DNA of 64,000 nt from Chitinophaga sedimenti (GCF_023156195.1 NZ_JAKUKA010000001.1:5332001-5396000); one strand, 5' to 3'; counted from the first letter of the stretch, positions 19,037 to 30,050 are shown. The notes: generated by a model not told the origin, from the sequence alone. Program-made: numbers and translations.

Positions 19037-20084
19037 TTATCTGGGCCTGTACTTCGATTCATTAAAAATCTGCAACACATCTTTATTTTCCATTAACTGC
19101 TCAAGGCTTACGTCGGGGTGTTTATCCATGTAAGACGATACGATGCGGCTGCCTACGTATGCGCCGATCTTGCCGGGTGATCCCGGAGGCATGCCCTGTG
19201 TGCTGGGACCTTCGCCCATAAAGTGCATCAGTTGCTGCCAGTCAGTAGTGTACAACAGGTTTTGCTGCACAAAATACTGCCAGATCAATTCTTCATTTTC
19301 TTTACACCAGTCCAGCTGCGCCCGTGTATAACCTATACGCAGGGTATCGGCCGTCGCAGGTAGTACTTTGGAAAGGAAGTATTGCTGCCTGCCCGCATCG
19401 ATCATTTGCTCTATCAGCTTGCGGCCTTCTGCAGGGCGGGGGAACAAGTCCTGTTCCACCACTTTCATCACGTTCACCGGGATGTAGGCCGGTTCAAAGG
19501 TTCTCACAAGATAAGCCGGCAGCTCGGAAGACAGCACGCCGTAAATCGGGAAATCTTTGCCCAGGTACATATCCAACCCGATGCCCACGGTACTGTCTAC
19601 CGTCAACGCGCCATAGTTGCCGATGGCAGACATGAACGTTCTTACCCCTGGGCGCCTGAAAGGAGGGGATGTAGTACTTCGTAAAGCGGAATGCTTGTGT
19701 CAGTGCATCTTCAGTGGCTTTCACCGAGGTGAAGTGGTGGTTGATGCTATCCTGCAACAGGCGGAAGTCACTGTTGGTTAAAAACGCCCTGATGGCGAGT
19801 GTTACCAGGGTGTCGCCTGCTGTATGCGGACCGAAGTTCAGTATATGTTGGAAATAGAAACGGGCAAAGTCGGGATATTTTTCATGCAGCAATTTTAAAC
19901 CAGCCGCCACGTTATTGGTATCGATATTAAAAAAATCCTGGTCGAACCTTTCTATTTTTACGGAGATGGGAATATTGCTCACATCGGGCGTGCGCGTGCC
20001 TTGGCGGCAGGCCGAAAATACAGTCCATAGGGTAAAAGAGGACAGGATAAGGCGCAGGATATTTTTATTACTGTAAATTTGCAT
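19037..20084 (-). CDS. gldB: Gliding motility lipoprotein GldB (frameshifted)
   Basis: Essential lipoprotein of the gliding/type IX secretion machinery in Flavobacterium. The N-terminus has a lipobox (TLWTVFSAC), followed by PISVKIERFDQDFFNID. After an indel near 19649 (GCGCCCAGGGG, one C too many at a CCAGG site) comes PGVRTFMSAIGNYGAL, DMYLGKDFPIYG and the C-terminal SSYMDKHPDVSLEQLM. Corrected length is about 349 residues. It is divergent from an outer-membrane protein gene and nadE, and gldB and nadE are neighbours in other Bacteroidota. Confidence 0.88.
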
Positions 20085-20101
20085 CGCTTTTTAAAACTTA
20101 A

Positions 20102-20848
20102 ATGATGGTAAAAATATTGCATAACATCTTATCCCGGAAAAAGAATTATTGGAAATGTTTAATGTTTGCGGGGCTGGTCATGGGATCAAGTGTAACGGCA
20201 AAGGCGCAGGACAGTTTCTCCAAGCGGATGTCCAAAAAGATGGATAGAAAAGTGCGTTTTGGTTTTAAGCTCGATCCGGGTGTGGCGATCATGCGTCCGC
20301 AGGACAATGGTATTGAGCGTAACAGCGGTAAGCTGAATCTTGCTTACGGCATCATGGCCGACTTTTTCCTGGACAGGGAAGAGCGTTACTCGTTCGGTAC
20401 CGGCTTCGAAGTGGTACATACCGGTAGCACTTTAAAGTACGATCAGGGGATTGGCCTCAACAAATTCAACGATTACACCACGGAATACGATCTGCGTTTG
20501 CAGTACCTGCAGGTGCCGCTCACATTGAAGCTGAAAGCGGATACCCGCGACGACATTGGTATCTGGGGCCAGTTCGGCACCTACTTTGCAGCGCCTATTA
20601 AAGCCCGTGCAAACGTGATCAGCAATAATAAAGAATATACCAAAGAAAACGTGATGACCGACATGCACCGTCTCAACATGGGACTGCTGCTGGCGGCCGG
20701 TGTGGAATACCCGCTGACGGAAACCTTGTCTGGCATCGTTGGCTTCGGCTACCAGGGCGGCTTTACCGATCTTACCCGTAATAAAAGATGGAACGACGGC
20801 CGGGTGAACCTGAACAGCTTTTCACTGAGATTAGGGCTTTACTTTTAG
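20102..20848 (+). CDS. PorT-like outer-membrane beta-barrel protein
   Basis: A 248-residue secreted protein with signal peptide ending VTAKAQ and a short basic segment SKRMSKKMDRKVRFGF. The remainder alternates strands and ends LNSFSLRLGLYF with terminal Phe, typical of outer-membrane barrels. The pattern with FKLDPGVAIM and LQYLQVPLTLKLKA resembles PorT-family proteins of the type IX/gliding systems, which fits its position divergent to gldB. Only 17 bp separate the two start codons, so their promoters must overlap or lie within the neighbouring genes. Confidence 0.68.
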   Translation: MMVKILHNILSRKKNYWKCLMFAGLVMGSSVTAKAQDSFSKRMSKKMDRKVRFGFKLDPGVAIMRPQDNGIERNSGKLNLAYGIMADFFLDREERYSFGTGFEVVHTGSTLKYDQGIGLNKFNDYTTEYDLRLQYLQVPLTLKLKADTRDDIGIWGQFGTYFAAPIKARANVISNNKEYTKENVMTDMHRLNMGLLLAAGVEYPLTETLSGIVGFGYQGGFTDLTRNKRWNDGRVNLNSFSLRLGLYF

Positions 20849-20866
20849 TAGCAGTAACTTTAACGT

Positions 20867-22522
20867 ATGAAAATAGTATTAGCGCAGCAGAACTATCATA
20901 TTGGTAATTTCGAAGACAACACCGCGAAGATCATCACCGCCATTCACAAGGCGGAAGCCGCCGGGGCCGACCTGGTCGTGTTCAGCGAACTTTGCGTGTG
21001 CGGTTATCCTCCCCGGGATTTCCTCGAGTTCGAAGATTTTATCAACAAAAGTTATGCGGCGGTAGATATTATTAAGTCTCATACCGCAAAGATCGCCGTA
21101 TTGATCGGGGCGCCCGCGCGCAATCACCGCCGCGAGGGCAAAGACCTGTTTAATGCCGCCTGGTTCCTGTATGAACAACAGGTAAAATACGTGGTGCACA
21201 AAACCCTGCTGCCCACTTACGATATATTTGATGAGTACCGTTATTTTGAGCCGGCCGATGAATGGAAGGTCATTCCGTTTAAAGGCAAACGACTGGCAGT
21301 AACGATCTGCGAGGATATCTGGAACCTGGGCGACAACCCGCTTTACCGCGAGTGCCCCATGGATAAACTGATTACCCAGCAGCCGGACGTGATGATCAAC
21401 CTTTCCGCTTCTCCTTTTGATTACGATCACGACGAGGACCGGAAAGCGATCATCGTGGCCAATGTGCGCAAATACCAGCTGCCCATGATTTACTGCAACA
21501 CCGTAGGCTCGCAGACCGAAATCGTGTTCGATGGCGGTTCGCTGGTATACGATGCGCAGGGTAATATCGTGAAGGAGCTGCCTTACTTCGTGGAAGCCAC
21601 GGATATGGTGGACCTCGACAACCTGACTGGTACGCAACCCGCGGAGATAAAGGCCAGCGTGGCGGAATTGGTATTCGATCACAACATCGACCGCATTTAT
21701 TCCGCGTTGGTGTTGGGCATTAAGGATTATTTTAAGAAGATGGGCTTTACAAAGGCCATCCTTGGCTCGTCGGGCGGTATTGACAGCGCGGTGGTGCTGG
21801 CACTGGCCTGCGAAGCGCTGGGGGCGGAGAATGTTCGGGCGATCTTGATGCCGTCACCGTATTCTACAGAGCATTCGGTGAACGATGCAGTAGCATTGAG
21901 CGAAAACCTCGGTAATCCCCATGATGTTATCCGCATCAACACTATTTACGAAACTTTCCTGGAGACGTTAAACCCGTACTTCAAAGACCTGCCGTTTAAT
22001 GTGGCGGAAGAAAACACGCAGTCGCGCATTCGTGGTAACCTGCTGATGGCGCTGAGTAATAAGTTCGGTTATATTTTGTTGAACACCTCCAACAAAAGTG
22101 AACTGAGTACCGGTTATGGTACGTTGTACGGCGATATGGCAGGTGGCCTGTCCGTAATCGGCGACCTGTACAAAATGCAGGTATACGCCCTGGCGCGGTA
22201 CATCAACAGGGAGAAAGAAATTATTCCCCTCAACATCATAGATAAAGCACCTTCGGCGGAATTGCGTCCCAACCAGAAGGACAGTGATAGTTTGCCTGAC
22301 TATGCTATCCTCGACCGCATTTTGTACCAATACATTGAGCGCCGGCAGGGGCCCCGCGAAATTGTCGCATTGGGCTTTGATGCCGGGCTGGTGGCGCGCG
22401 CACTGAAGCTGGTGAACACCAACGAATATAAGCGCAACCAGTTCTGTCCCATTATACGCGTGTCGTCCAAGGCATTTGGCGTGGGCAGGAGGGTGCCGAT
22501 CGTAGGCAAATACCTTTCCTAA
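20867..22522 (+). CDS. nadE: Glutamine-dependent NAD+ synthetase
   Basis: Two-domain enzyme of 551 residues making NAD+ from deamido-NAD+, ATP and glutamine. The N-terminal nitrilase-like glutaminase domain shows the triad Glu41 (FSELCVCGYPPRD), Lys112 (HKTLLPTYDIFDEYRYF) and Cys148 (VTICEDIW). The C-terminal synthetase has the PP-loop SSGGIDSA (301-308), NTSNKSELSTGYGTLYGDM and DKAPSAELRPNQKD. Intact frame, 18 bp after the upstream gene. Confidence 0.96.
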   Translation: MKIVLAQQNYHIGNFEDNTAKIITAIHKAEAAGADLVVFSELCVCGYPPRDFLEFEDFINKSYAAVDIIKSHTAKIAVLIGAPARNHRREGKDLFNAAWFLYEQQVKYVVHKTLLPTYDIFDEYRYFEPADEWKVIPFKGKRLAVTICEDIWNLGDNPLYRECPMDKLITQQPDVMINLSASPFDYDHDEDRKAIIVANVRKYQLPMIYCNTVGSQTEIVFDGGSLVYDAQGNIVKELPYFVEATDMVDLDNLTGTQPAEIKASVAELVFDHNIDRIYSALVLGIKDYFKKMGFTKAILGSSGGIDSAVVLALACEALGAENVRAILMPSPYSTEHSVNDAVALSENLGNPHDVIRINTIYETFLETLNPYFKDLPFNVAEENTQSRIRGNLLMALSNKFGYILLNTSNKSELSTGYGTLYGDMAGGLSVIGDLYKMQVYALARYINREKEIIPLNIIDKAPSAELRPNQKDSDSLPDYAILDRILYQYIERRQGPREIVALGFDAGLVARALKLVNTNEYKRNQFCPIIRVSSKAFGVGRRVPIVGKYLS

Positions 22523-22581
22523 CTTAAATTGATTGTCCTTTCAGCCTGTTAGCGCTATATTTGTCAAAATTTTTTGACAAA

Positions 22582-23853
22582 ATGTTACAGGTACAGTTTA
22601 TCCGTCAGCACAAGGAACTGGTTCTGGAACGCCTTACCCTGAAGAATTTCAAGGATCTGGGCGTTGTGGACGAAGTATTGACGCTGGACGACAAAAGGAA
22701 GAAGCTCACACAGGAATACGATGACACCCAATCCCGTGTGAAATCCAGTTCCAAAGAAATAGGTAAACTGATGTCGCAGGGTTCGCAGGAAGAAGCAGAA
22801 AAGCTGAAAGCGGAAGTAGCGACCCTGAAAGAGCGCCTGGCTCCGATTAATGATGAACTGAACGCCACCGAAAAATTATTGCTGGAAACCCCTGGTGAAA
22901 CTGCCCAACCTGCCAGCCGCCAACGTTCCCGCGGGTAAAACTCCGGACGACAACGAAGTGGTGCGCATCGGGGGCGAGCAGCCGCAATTGCATGCAGGCG
23001 CGGTGCCACACTGGGACCTGGTGAAAAATACAACCTTATTGACTTTGAACTCGGTAATAAAATAACGGGTAGCGGTTTCCCGGTGTATGTAAACAAAGGT
23101 GCGCGGATACAGCGCGCTATGCAGCAATACTTCCTGGACTTCAATACTGCCGCGGGTTACACTGAGTACCAACCGCCGTTGCTGGTAAACGAAGACAGTG
23201 CTTTTGGCACTGGTCAGCTGCCCGATAAAGAAGGCCAGATGTACTATGCGAACGAGGACAAATACTATTTGATTCCTACTTCAGAAGTACCGCTGACCAA
23301 TATTTTCCGTGATGAGATTTTAAAAGAAAGCGATCTGCCCATCAAAATGACGGGTTATACGCCTTGTTTCCGCCGCGAGGCCGGTTCTTACGGTAAAGAT
23401 GTGCGTGGCCTGAACCGCCTGCACCAGTTCGATAAAGTAGAGATCGTGCAACTCACGCATCCCGATAAATCAACCGAAACCCTGGATGAGATGGTGGCGC
23501 ATGTGGAAAAGCTGATTCAAAGCCTCGGCCTGCATTACCGCATCCTCCGTTTGTGCGGCGGCGATATGGGCTTTGCATCCGCCATTACCTATGATTTTGA
23601 GGTGTACAGCGCAGCACAGCAGAAATGGCTGGAAGTGAGCTCCGTTTCCAGCTTTGAAACTTACCAGACCAACAGGATGAAAATCCGTTATAAAGACGGC
23701 AATGGCAAAACGCAGTTGCTGCATTCACTGAACGGCAGCTCCCTGGCATTCCCGAGGATCCTGGCCTGTTTGCTGGAGAACAACCAGCAGGAAGACGGTA
23801 TCGTGCTGCCGGAAGTACTACGTCCGTATACGGGGTTCGATAAGATCCAATAG
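22582..23853 (+). CDS. serS: Seryl-tRNA synthetase (two frameshifts)
   Basis: Class II synthetase charging tRNA-Ser. The N-terminal coiled-coil arm (about 30-100, rich in Lys/Glu) is followed by LPNLPAANVPAGKTPDDNE, then motif 2 (PCFRREAGSYGKDVRGLNRLHQF) and motif 3 (LNGSSLAFPRILACLLENNQ). The start ATG at 22582 gives MLQVQFIRQHKE. Indels are an extra C at CCTGG near 22888 and a collapsed A-run near 23025 (GTGAAAAA(A)TACAAC). Corrected length is about 423 residues. A strong terminator follows. Confidence 0.94.
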
Positions 23854-23875
23854 CATTGATAACAATAGTTTAAGG

Positions 23876-23915
23876 ACAGGCCCGCCGGTTGCTACCGGCG
23901 GGCCTGTTTGTTTGT
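23876..23915 (+). terminator. Rho-independent terminator of serS
   Basis: A perfect 14-bp stem (ACAGGCCCGCCGGT / ACCGGCGGGCCTGT) with loop TGCT at 23876-23907, followed by TTTGTTTG, 22 bp after the serS stop. Confidence 0.9.
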
Positions 23916-24039
23916 AAGGGCCGGGGCTGGCAGGTGACAGGCAACCGGCACAGTTTTCGTACGTATACGTTTAAACATCTATTTTTTGATTTGGTATAAA
24001 TCAGCTACTTTGCTCACGGCTTTAACTAAATACGTTACT

Positions 24040-24330
24040 ATGAAAAGATTAGGTCAAATCGGTTTCGCCATGCTGTTGCTGAGCGCCTGTTCCCGTAATA
24101 CTACCAATACCGGTCAGGATGCTGCCACGGCGTTCGCGAAGTACCCCGCATCTGAAGGGAAAACCATTTTCCAGGAGAAATGTAGTCGTTGTCACAAGTA
24201 CCGCATGCCGGAAACGCGCACCGCGGAGGCTTGGGGACCGATTATGAACCGCATGGCGCGTAAGGCGCGGCTGGACGATTCACAGAAAGCAGCAGTGCTG
24301 GCTTTTGTGAAGGAACATGCGAAAAGCTAG
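24040..24330 (+). CDS. Small c-type cytochrome lipoprotein
   Basis: A 96-residue protein starting MKRLGQIGFAMLLLSACS, a lipoprotein signal with Cys at the lipobox. The haem-binding motif CSRCHKY and a Met-containing segment (MPETRTAEAWGPIMNRMA) that could provide the sixth ligand mark a mono-haem cytochrome c. It probably faces the periplasm. Monocistronic by spacing. The electron-transfer partner is unknown. Confidence 0.8.
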   Translation: MKRLGQIGFAMLLLSACSRNTTNTGQDAATAFAKYPASEGKTIFQEKCSRCHKYRMPETRTAEAWGPIMNRMARKARLDDSQKAAVLAFVKEHAKS

Positions 24331-24433
24331 TTTGACGGCCCACAAATGATTTTATGCAGGCAGTTGTTCACCCGGACAACTGCCTTTTCTTTGATGCTGC
24401 TTTTTTCGCCCTGAGCCTTACATTTGTGGGAGT

Positions 24434-24979
24434 ATGCAGCACTTTTTACCAAACGGCAGTACACTGGTGATCCGGAAACCCAGGATCGAAGACGCGCCGG
24501 TTTTACTGGAAACCTTCCGCCGGATGACGCAGGAGAGCGATTTCCTGCTGTACACACATGCCGAGGCCATGAAGTTCGGGCAGCGGGACGAGGAAAATTT
24601 CATCCGGCAATACCTGCTTCAACCACGGCACTTATTGCTGCTGGCAGAAGCCGATGGACAGGTGGTAGGATCGGTGACCATTAACCAGAGCAAGTTTGGG
24701 AAGCAGTTGCACTTAGGAGAACTGGGGATTGCTATTTTGCGCGATTGGTGGAACCTGGGTATCGGGCGGCGGTTGATGACGGCGGCAATGCGCTGGGCAG
24801 ATGAACATGCGGAGATTGAAATCATTCATTTTAACGTAGTAGCCAACAACGAAAAAGCGATACAACTTTACCGCAATTTCGGGTTCTTGGAATGCGGTCG
24901 CCTGCCACAGGGAGTGCGCGGCGCCGATGGAAGTTTTACAGACCTCATTACAATGTCCAAACGCATCAAAAATTTTTAA
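24434..24979 (+). CDS. GNAT-family N-acetyltransferase
   Basis: A 181-residue GNAT enzyme. The acetyl-CoA binding region is seen in GELGIAILRDWWNLGIGRRLM, where the usual Q/RxxGxG/A pattern reads as WNLGIGRRL, followed by VVANNEKAIQLYRNFGFLECGR, typical of RimI/SpeG-like members. The substrate cannot be inferred. It lies 6 bp before the M48 protease gene and is probably co-transcribed with it. Confidence 0.85.
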   Translation: MQHFLPNGSTLVIRKPRIEDAPVLLETFRRMTQESDFLLYTHAEAMKFGQRDEENFIRQYLLQPRHLLLLAEADGQVVGSVTINQSKFGKQLHLGELGIAILRDWWNLGIGRRLMTAAMRWADEHAEIEIIHFNVVANNEKAIQLYRNFGFLECGRLPQGVRGADGSFTDLITMSKRIKNF

Positions 24980-24985
24980 CCGTTC

Positions 24986-26054
24986 ATGCAGACCTTTACC
25001 GGTAAATACTTTTACGACACAGCCGAGCCGCAACAGGCCGGGCTTTCCTTTGCCAGCAATAAATTACAAATCGGGTTAAAAGATGAACATGGTAATCCCC
25101 GCAACGTGTTCTGGTTCTGGGAAAAAATAGTGGTGGATAAAATGATTGGGGGAGATGTGGTCCTGTCGTATGCTGGTTACCCCGCCCAACGACTGGAAAT
25201 TGTATCGTCCGATTTTGCAGCGGAGGTGGACAAGCGCCGGAAGGTAATAGGTAAACCCGAACGCAGCAACAAGGCTGTTACCGCACTGGTGAGCATGGTG
25301 GGGGTGTTCATTATGCTGCTCATCGCATTGTACTTCTGGATCGTACCCTGGCTGGCCGGCAGAGCCGCCATGGCCGTTCCCGTGTCGTACGAAAAACACT
25401 GGGCGATAATGCGTATAAGCAACTGGTGGGACAATACACCGTGTTGCCGGACAAAACGAAGCTGGCGAACGATTTCTTTAAACAACTGAAGATAAAGACC
25501 GCGTATGATATCCGCATCACCGTAGTGAAGGACGATCAGCTGAATGCGTTTGCGGTACCGGGTGGGCACATCGTGGTGTATGATAAATTAATTAAGCAGA
25601 TGAAAGGTCCGGGCGAACTGGCCGCGCTGCTTTCGCATGAATACTCGCATGTGGAGCTGCGGCATACGACCAAAACCATGTTCCGCAGTATGGGCACGTA
25701 TGTGATGTTGTCGCTGGTATTCGGCGATCTGACAGGAGTGGCCGGTGTTGTAGTGGAAAACGCGCACAGCTTAAAAACCTGCAATACTCCCGCAGCCTGG
25801 AACGCGAGGCGGACCTGAACGGCCTGGAACTGCTGCATGAGCGGAATATTGGTGGCGAAGGTTTTGTAGGCCTGTTTAAAACATTAGGACAGGAAGGTGG
25901 TGCAGCACCGTCGGAGTGGTTGAGCAGTCACCCCGATTTGAAGAACCGCATCGAGTATGTGCAAAAGAGTCAGTTTTATCATGCAGATGGCGTGGCGGAC
26001 AGCGCGCTGGTGCGTATTTTCAGGGAGTTGCAGGCGGACGGCAAATCCTGGTAA
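24986..26054 (+). CDS. M48-family zinc metallopeptidase, membrane-anchored (two frameshifts)
   Basis: The N-terminal ~95 residues form a soluble domain (FTGKYFYDTAEPQQAGLSF, KDEHGNPRNVFWFWE) often seen before Bacteroidota M48 peptidases. A membrane helix (VSMVGVFIMLLIALYFWIVPWLAG) follows, then the peptidase with LNAFAVPGGHIVVYDKLI, the zinc motif HEYSHVELRH and SRSLEREADLNGLELL supplying the third ligand Glu. Indels: a collapsed A-run near 25397 (GAAAAA(A)CACTGG) and a lost base near 25769. Corrected length about 356 residues. Likely role is periplasmic protein quality control. Confidence 0.85.
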
Positions 26055-26071
26055 TTGTTAAAAAGATAAAC

Positions 26072-27159
26072 ATGCAACGATACGACAGACAAACGCGGCT
26101 GAAAGATTTTGGCCCGGAGAAGCAGGCTTTGTTACAACAGGGAGCTGTGCTGGTAATCGGCGCGGGCGGCCTGGGTACGCCGGTATTGCAATACCTGACG
26201 GCTATGGGCATTGGCCGCATTGGCATCGTGGAACATGACACTGTGTCTATCACCAACCTGCAACGACAAGTATTATACGATACCCGCGACGCCGGCAAAT
26301 CCAAGCTGACCGTGGCGGTTAATAAATTAAAGGCGTTGAATCCCGAAGTCCGGTTCGATGCCTGGGATACCTTCATTTTGCCACATAACGCCTTGGAAAT
26401 CATTTCGCAGTACGATGTGGTGGTGGATTGTTCCGATAATTTCGGCACACGTTACCTGGTGAACGATGCCTGCGTAATGGCCGGGAAGCCGCTGGTGTAT
26501 GGCGCTATTTACCAGTACGAAGGACAGGTAAGCGTGTTCAACTTCAAAGGTAGCGCCACTTATCGCTGCCTGTTCCCCGATGCCCCCGGCGAAGGCGAGC
26601 GGCTCGATTGCAATGAATTGGGGGTGCTGGGTATTTTACCCGGCATCGTAGGCAGCTACATGACGAATGAAGTCGTGAAAATTGTGTGTGGTATTGGCTT
26701 GCCGCTGACCAATCAATTGCTGACCATTCATATTTTGCAGAACGACCACCAGTTATTCCATTTCGGGCCGGTGCCGGCGAACCTGCAGATCAAAGCTTTA
26801 CAGGCGTCGTATAACCAGGGCGCCTGCGAAGCGCCGCCCACACTGCAATCATTGGACGTGGAGGAGCTGGCGCGGTGGCGTCAGGAGGGACGGAAGTTCC
26901 AGTTGCTGGATGTGCGCGAGCCGGACGAATGGGCCATTTGTCATATCGAAGGCGCGGTACACATCCCGATGCATTTTGTAGTGCCGCAGCTGGCGCGGCT
27001 TTCGGCGAACGAGCCGGTGGCGGTGCTCTGTCATCATGGAATGCGGAGCCAGATGGTGGCGCAGCAACTGCTGAAGGCGGGATTCCGGGAGGTGTATAAT
27101 GTGACCGGGGGATTCATGCCTGGTCGGTGCTGGTAGATACGGAGATGGAGCAGTATTAG
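26072..27159 (+). CDS. ThiF/MoeB-family E1-like adenylyltransferase with rhodanese domain (frameshift at C-terminus)
   Basis: N-terminal E1-like domain with MQRYDRQTRLKDFG, the nucleotide-binding GAGGLGTPVLQYL, DTVSITNLQRQVLY and DCSDNFGTRYLVNDAC. It would adenylate the C-terminus of a ThiS/MoaD-like protein. The C-terminal rhodanese domain has LLDVREPDEWAICHI and the active-site loop LCHHGMRSQ. The zinc CXXC pair usual for MoeB is incomplete (TYRCLFPD; one Cys replaced). A missing C near 27115 (GATTC(C)ATGCC) truncates the frame; corrected it ends at 27159. No thiamine or molybdopterin genes are adjacent, so the sulfur acceptor is unknown. Confidence 0.87.
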
Positions 27160-27337
27160 TAAAAAGTGTTATCGTTGAAGTGAGTGATAAACGGGGGCTG
27201 AGCGCAGAACAGGTGCCGGTCCCCGGAAAAATAACCCTAACATAAAGTGGTCTGGAATAATATTTGGACATCATTTGTTAACATTGGCCCATTAAACTTC
27301 GAAGCATTCTCACAGTCATATCCTTAAATCTGTTCAT

Positions 27338-28781
27338 ATGGCCCTGGTCCCTGAAAAATTACAAATGCAGCACCTCGCCTGGCGCGCCGGTTTCGGCGAG
27401 AACCTTCCCGTGATCGAAGGTTGGGGCAAAAGGAAGCGGAAAGACACCGTCAAAAAGATACTGGCCGGCCAGGATAAGGAAATGGAGGAACTGCGGGTGA
27501 TCAACGAGACCGATCTGCCCGACTACAAGCGCCTCAAAAGCATGAATGAGGAAGAGCGCCGGACGGTGCAGAAACTCAATACAGACGGGATTAAAGACCT
27601 GAACGTATCGTGGATGAACGCCATGATCCGCACCAATCACCCGTTGCGCGAAAAAATGGCGCTTTTCTGGCACGGGCACTTTGCCTGCCGCACACAAAAT
27701 GTGCTCTACAATCAAAAACTGCTCGATGTAATCCGCACCCATGCCCTGGGTAACTTTGGCGACCTGCTGACCGGTGTGTCCAAAAGCTCGGCCATGTTGC
27801 AGTTTTTGAACAACCAGCAGAACCGCAAGCAACGCCCCAACGAAAACTTCGCCCGCGAAGTGATGGAACTGTTTACGATGGGCCGCGGTAATTACACTGA
27901 AAAAGATATCAAGGAGGCTGCACGTGCCTTTACCGGCTGGAGTTTCGACGATATGGGCGAGTTCCAGTTCCGGCAGAAAGTGCATGATGACGGGGAGAAA
28001 ACCATCCTCGGTAAAAAAGGAAATTTTACGGGGAAGATGTGCTGCAGTTATTGCTGGAGAACAAACAAACCGCGAAATATATTACGGGCAAGATTTACCG
28101 CTATTTCGTGAACGATACGCCGGATGAGGCGCGCATCAACGAACTCGCGAACAAGTTTTACCAATCTAATTACGATATCAAGTCGCTGATGCAGGAAATT
28201 TACATGGGCGACTGGTTTTATGAAGAGAAGAACGTGGGTGCCATTATCAAATCGCCGGTAGAACTGATCGTGGGCCTGCGTCGCGCCATTCCCATGCAGT
28301 TTGAACAGGAGGAAACGATGTTGCTGTTTCAGCGGGTGCTCGGCCAAACATTGTTTTATCCCCCAACGTGGCCGGCTGGCCCGGTGGCCGAAGCTGGATC
28401 GATAGCTCCAGCCTGATGTTCCGTATGCGGGTGCCGCAGATCGTGCTGTATTCACAGGAGTTTAATATCCGGCCCAAGGAAATTACACCGGAAATGGGTG
28501 AGGGCAAGAATTATAAAATGACGCTGGAGATCAACGATTTCCTGAAGCGGCAGTATGCCAAAAAAGTGAACGCGCAGATAGACTGGAAGCCTTATGTAGA
28601 AGGGTATAAAGACGTGTCGCGGGAGCAATTGGCGGAAACCATCGCAGGCACATTGTTGCTGAAGAACAAGAGCCTCGACAAAACCTTCCTGGATAAATAT
28701 GCGGATGCCACCAGCCGCGAAAACTATATTAAAACCGTGACGATCGACGTCATGAGCACGCCTGAATACCAGCTGTGTTAA
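27338..28781 (+). CDS. DUF1800 family protein (two frameshifts)
   Basis: DUF1800 proteins occur next to DUF1501 proteins in many bacteria; their function is unknown. Diagnostic segments are HPLREKMALFWHGHFA, NENFAREVMELFTMGRGNYTE and AARAFTGWSF, then NVAGWPGGRSWIDSSSLMFRM. There is no obvious signal peptide. Indels are a collapsed G-run near 28034 (ACGGGG(G)AAGATG) and a collapsed C-run near 28366. Corrected length is about 481 residues. The DUF1501 gene follows after 19 bp, so the pair is an operon. Confidence 0.88.
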
Positions 28782-28800
28782 TCATCAAAATATTCGTCTT

Positions 28801-30009
28801 ATGTTAATTGTAAACAGACGCCGTTTTTTGCAGGTAGGCTCATTGGCTTCGGCTTCACTGATGCTGCCTAAATTTCTGAAGGCCTTTGAAACCGGGCAAC
28901 TCGTGCCTCCCGGTAATAAAGTATTGGTGGTAATCCAGCTTTCAGGCGGCAACGATGGCCTGAACACGATCATTCCTTACCGCAATGATATTTATTATAA
29001 AAACCGTCCGGCCCTCGGCATCAAGCGCGAAGCTGCGCTGGGGCTGAACGATGACCTCGGCATCCATCCATCGCTGAAAACGTTTAAAGCGTTATATGAT
29101 GAAGGCAATCTCTCGATACTCAATAATGTAGGGTACCCGAACCCCGACCGTTCGCACTTCCGCTCCATGGACATCTGGCATACCGCCAGTGAGAGTAAGG
29201 ACTACTGGGGCAGTGGGTGGATTGGCCGTTACCTGGATGCACAGTGTAAGGGGTGCGACAAACCCACGCAGGCACTGGAGATTGACGATACGCTGAGCCT
29301 TGCCTTAAAAGGCGACCAGGTAAAAGGACTTGCGTTAACGGACCCCACACGGTTGTTCGGGACGAGCAACGAACGTTACTTTAAATCGCTCCTGCAAAAC
29401 CAGCAGCAGCACGGGCATGATGAGCACGACAACGCAGACTACCTGTATAAAACGATGGCCGAAACCATTTCCTCCGCATCATACATCCAGAGCCAGTATA
29501 AAACGTACAAATCGAAAGCGCCTTACCCTAATTCCGCTTTGGGCAAAAATTTGAAAACGATCGCAGAGCTGTTGATGACCGATATTAATACGAGCGTGTA
29601 TTATGTATCGCATGGCAGCTTCGATACGCATGTGGGGCAGGACGGGCAGCAGAAAAGGTTGTTCGAGCAGCTGGACGAGGCGGTGAAAGTGTTTACAGAC
29701 GACCTGAAAAAGAATAACCGGTTCCAGGATGTGGTGGTGATGACGTTCTCGGAGTTTGGCCGCCGCGTAGCGCAGAACGCCAGCGGTGGTACCGACCATG
29801 GCACGGCGAACAACATGTTCCTGATCGGCGGTGGTTTAAAACAGAAAGGAATATTGAATGATGGCCCGGATTTAACGGACCTGTCGGAGGGCGACCTGAA
29901 ATATAAGGTAGACTTCAAAAGCGTGTATGCAACGCTGTTGGGTAACTGGCTGGGTGCAGACGATGCCGCGATCCTGCAGCATAAGTACGAACGACTGAAC
30001 TTTGTATAA
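28801..30009 (+). CDS. DUF1501 family protein with Tat-like signal
   Basis: A 402-residue protein of the alkaline phosphatase/sulfatase-like fold. The N-terminus NRRRFLQVGSLASASLMLP resembles a twin-arginine signal. VLVVIQLSGGNDGLNTIIPY and TFSEFGRRVAQNASGGTDHGTANNMFL are the conserved DUF1501 motifs. The frame is intact. The pair DUF1800-DUF1501 probably acts together in the envelope; no substrate is known. A bidirectional terminator follows. Confidence 0.9.
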   Translation: MLIVNRRRFLQVGSLASASLMLPKFLKAFETGQLVPPGNKVLVVIQLSGGNDGLNTIIPYRNDIYYKNRPALGIKREAALGLNDDLGIHPSLKTFKALYDEGNLSILNNVGYPNPDRSHFRSMDIWHTASESKDYWGSGWIGRYLDAQCKGCDKPTQALEIDDTLSLALKGDQVKGLALTDPTRLFGTSNERYFKSLLQNQQQHGHDEHDNADYLYKTMAETISSASYIQSQYKTYKSKAPYPNSALGKNLKTIAELLMTDINTSVYYVSHGSFDTHVGQDGQQKRLFEQLDEAVKVFTDDLKKNNRFQDVVVMTFSEFGRRVAQNASGGTDHGTANNMFLIGGGLKQKGILNDGPDLTDLSEGDLKYKVDFKSVYATLLGNWLGADDAAILQHKYERLNFV

Positions 30010-30012
30010 AAT

Positions 30013-30048
30013 AAAAAAATCCGAAGCGTAAAGGCTTCGGATTTTTTT
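30013..30048. terminator. Bidirectional terminator between convergent genes
   Basis: AAAAAAATCCGAAGC (30013-30027) and GCTTCGGATTTTTTT (30034-30048) form a perfect 15-bp stem with a 6-nt loop. It carries an A/T run on each side and serves the DUF1501 gene and the convergent lipoprotein gene. Confidence 0.9.
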
Positions 30049-30050
30049 AT

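Noticed and set aside
20879..21682. Long open frame on the minus strand opposite nadE
   Set aside because: It is the antisense of a well-conserved gene in GC-rich coding DNA and has no family features.
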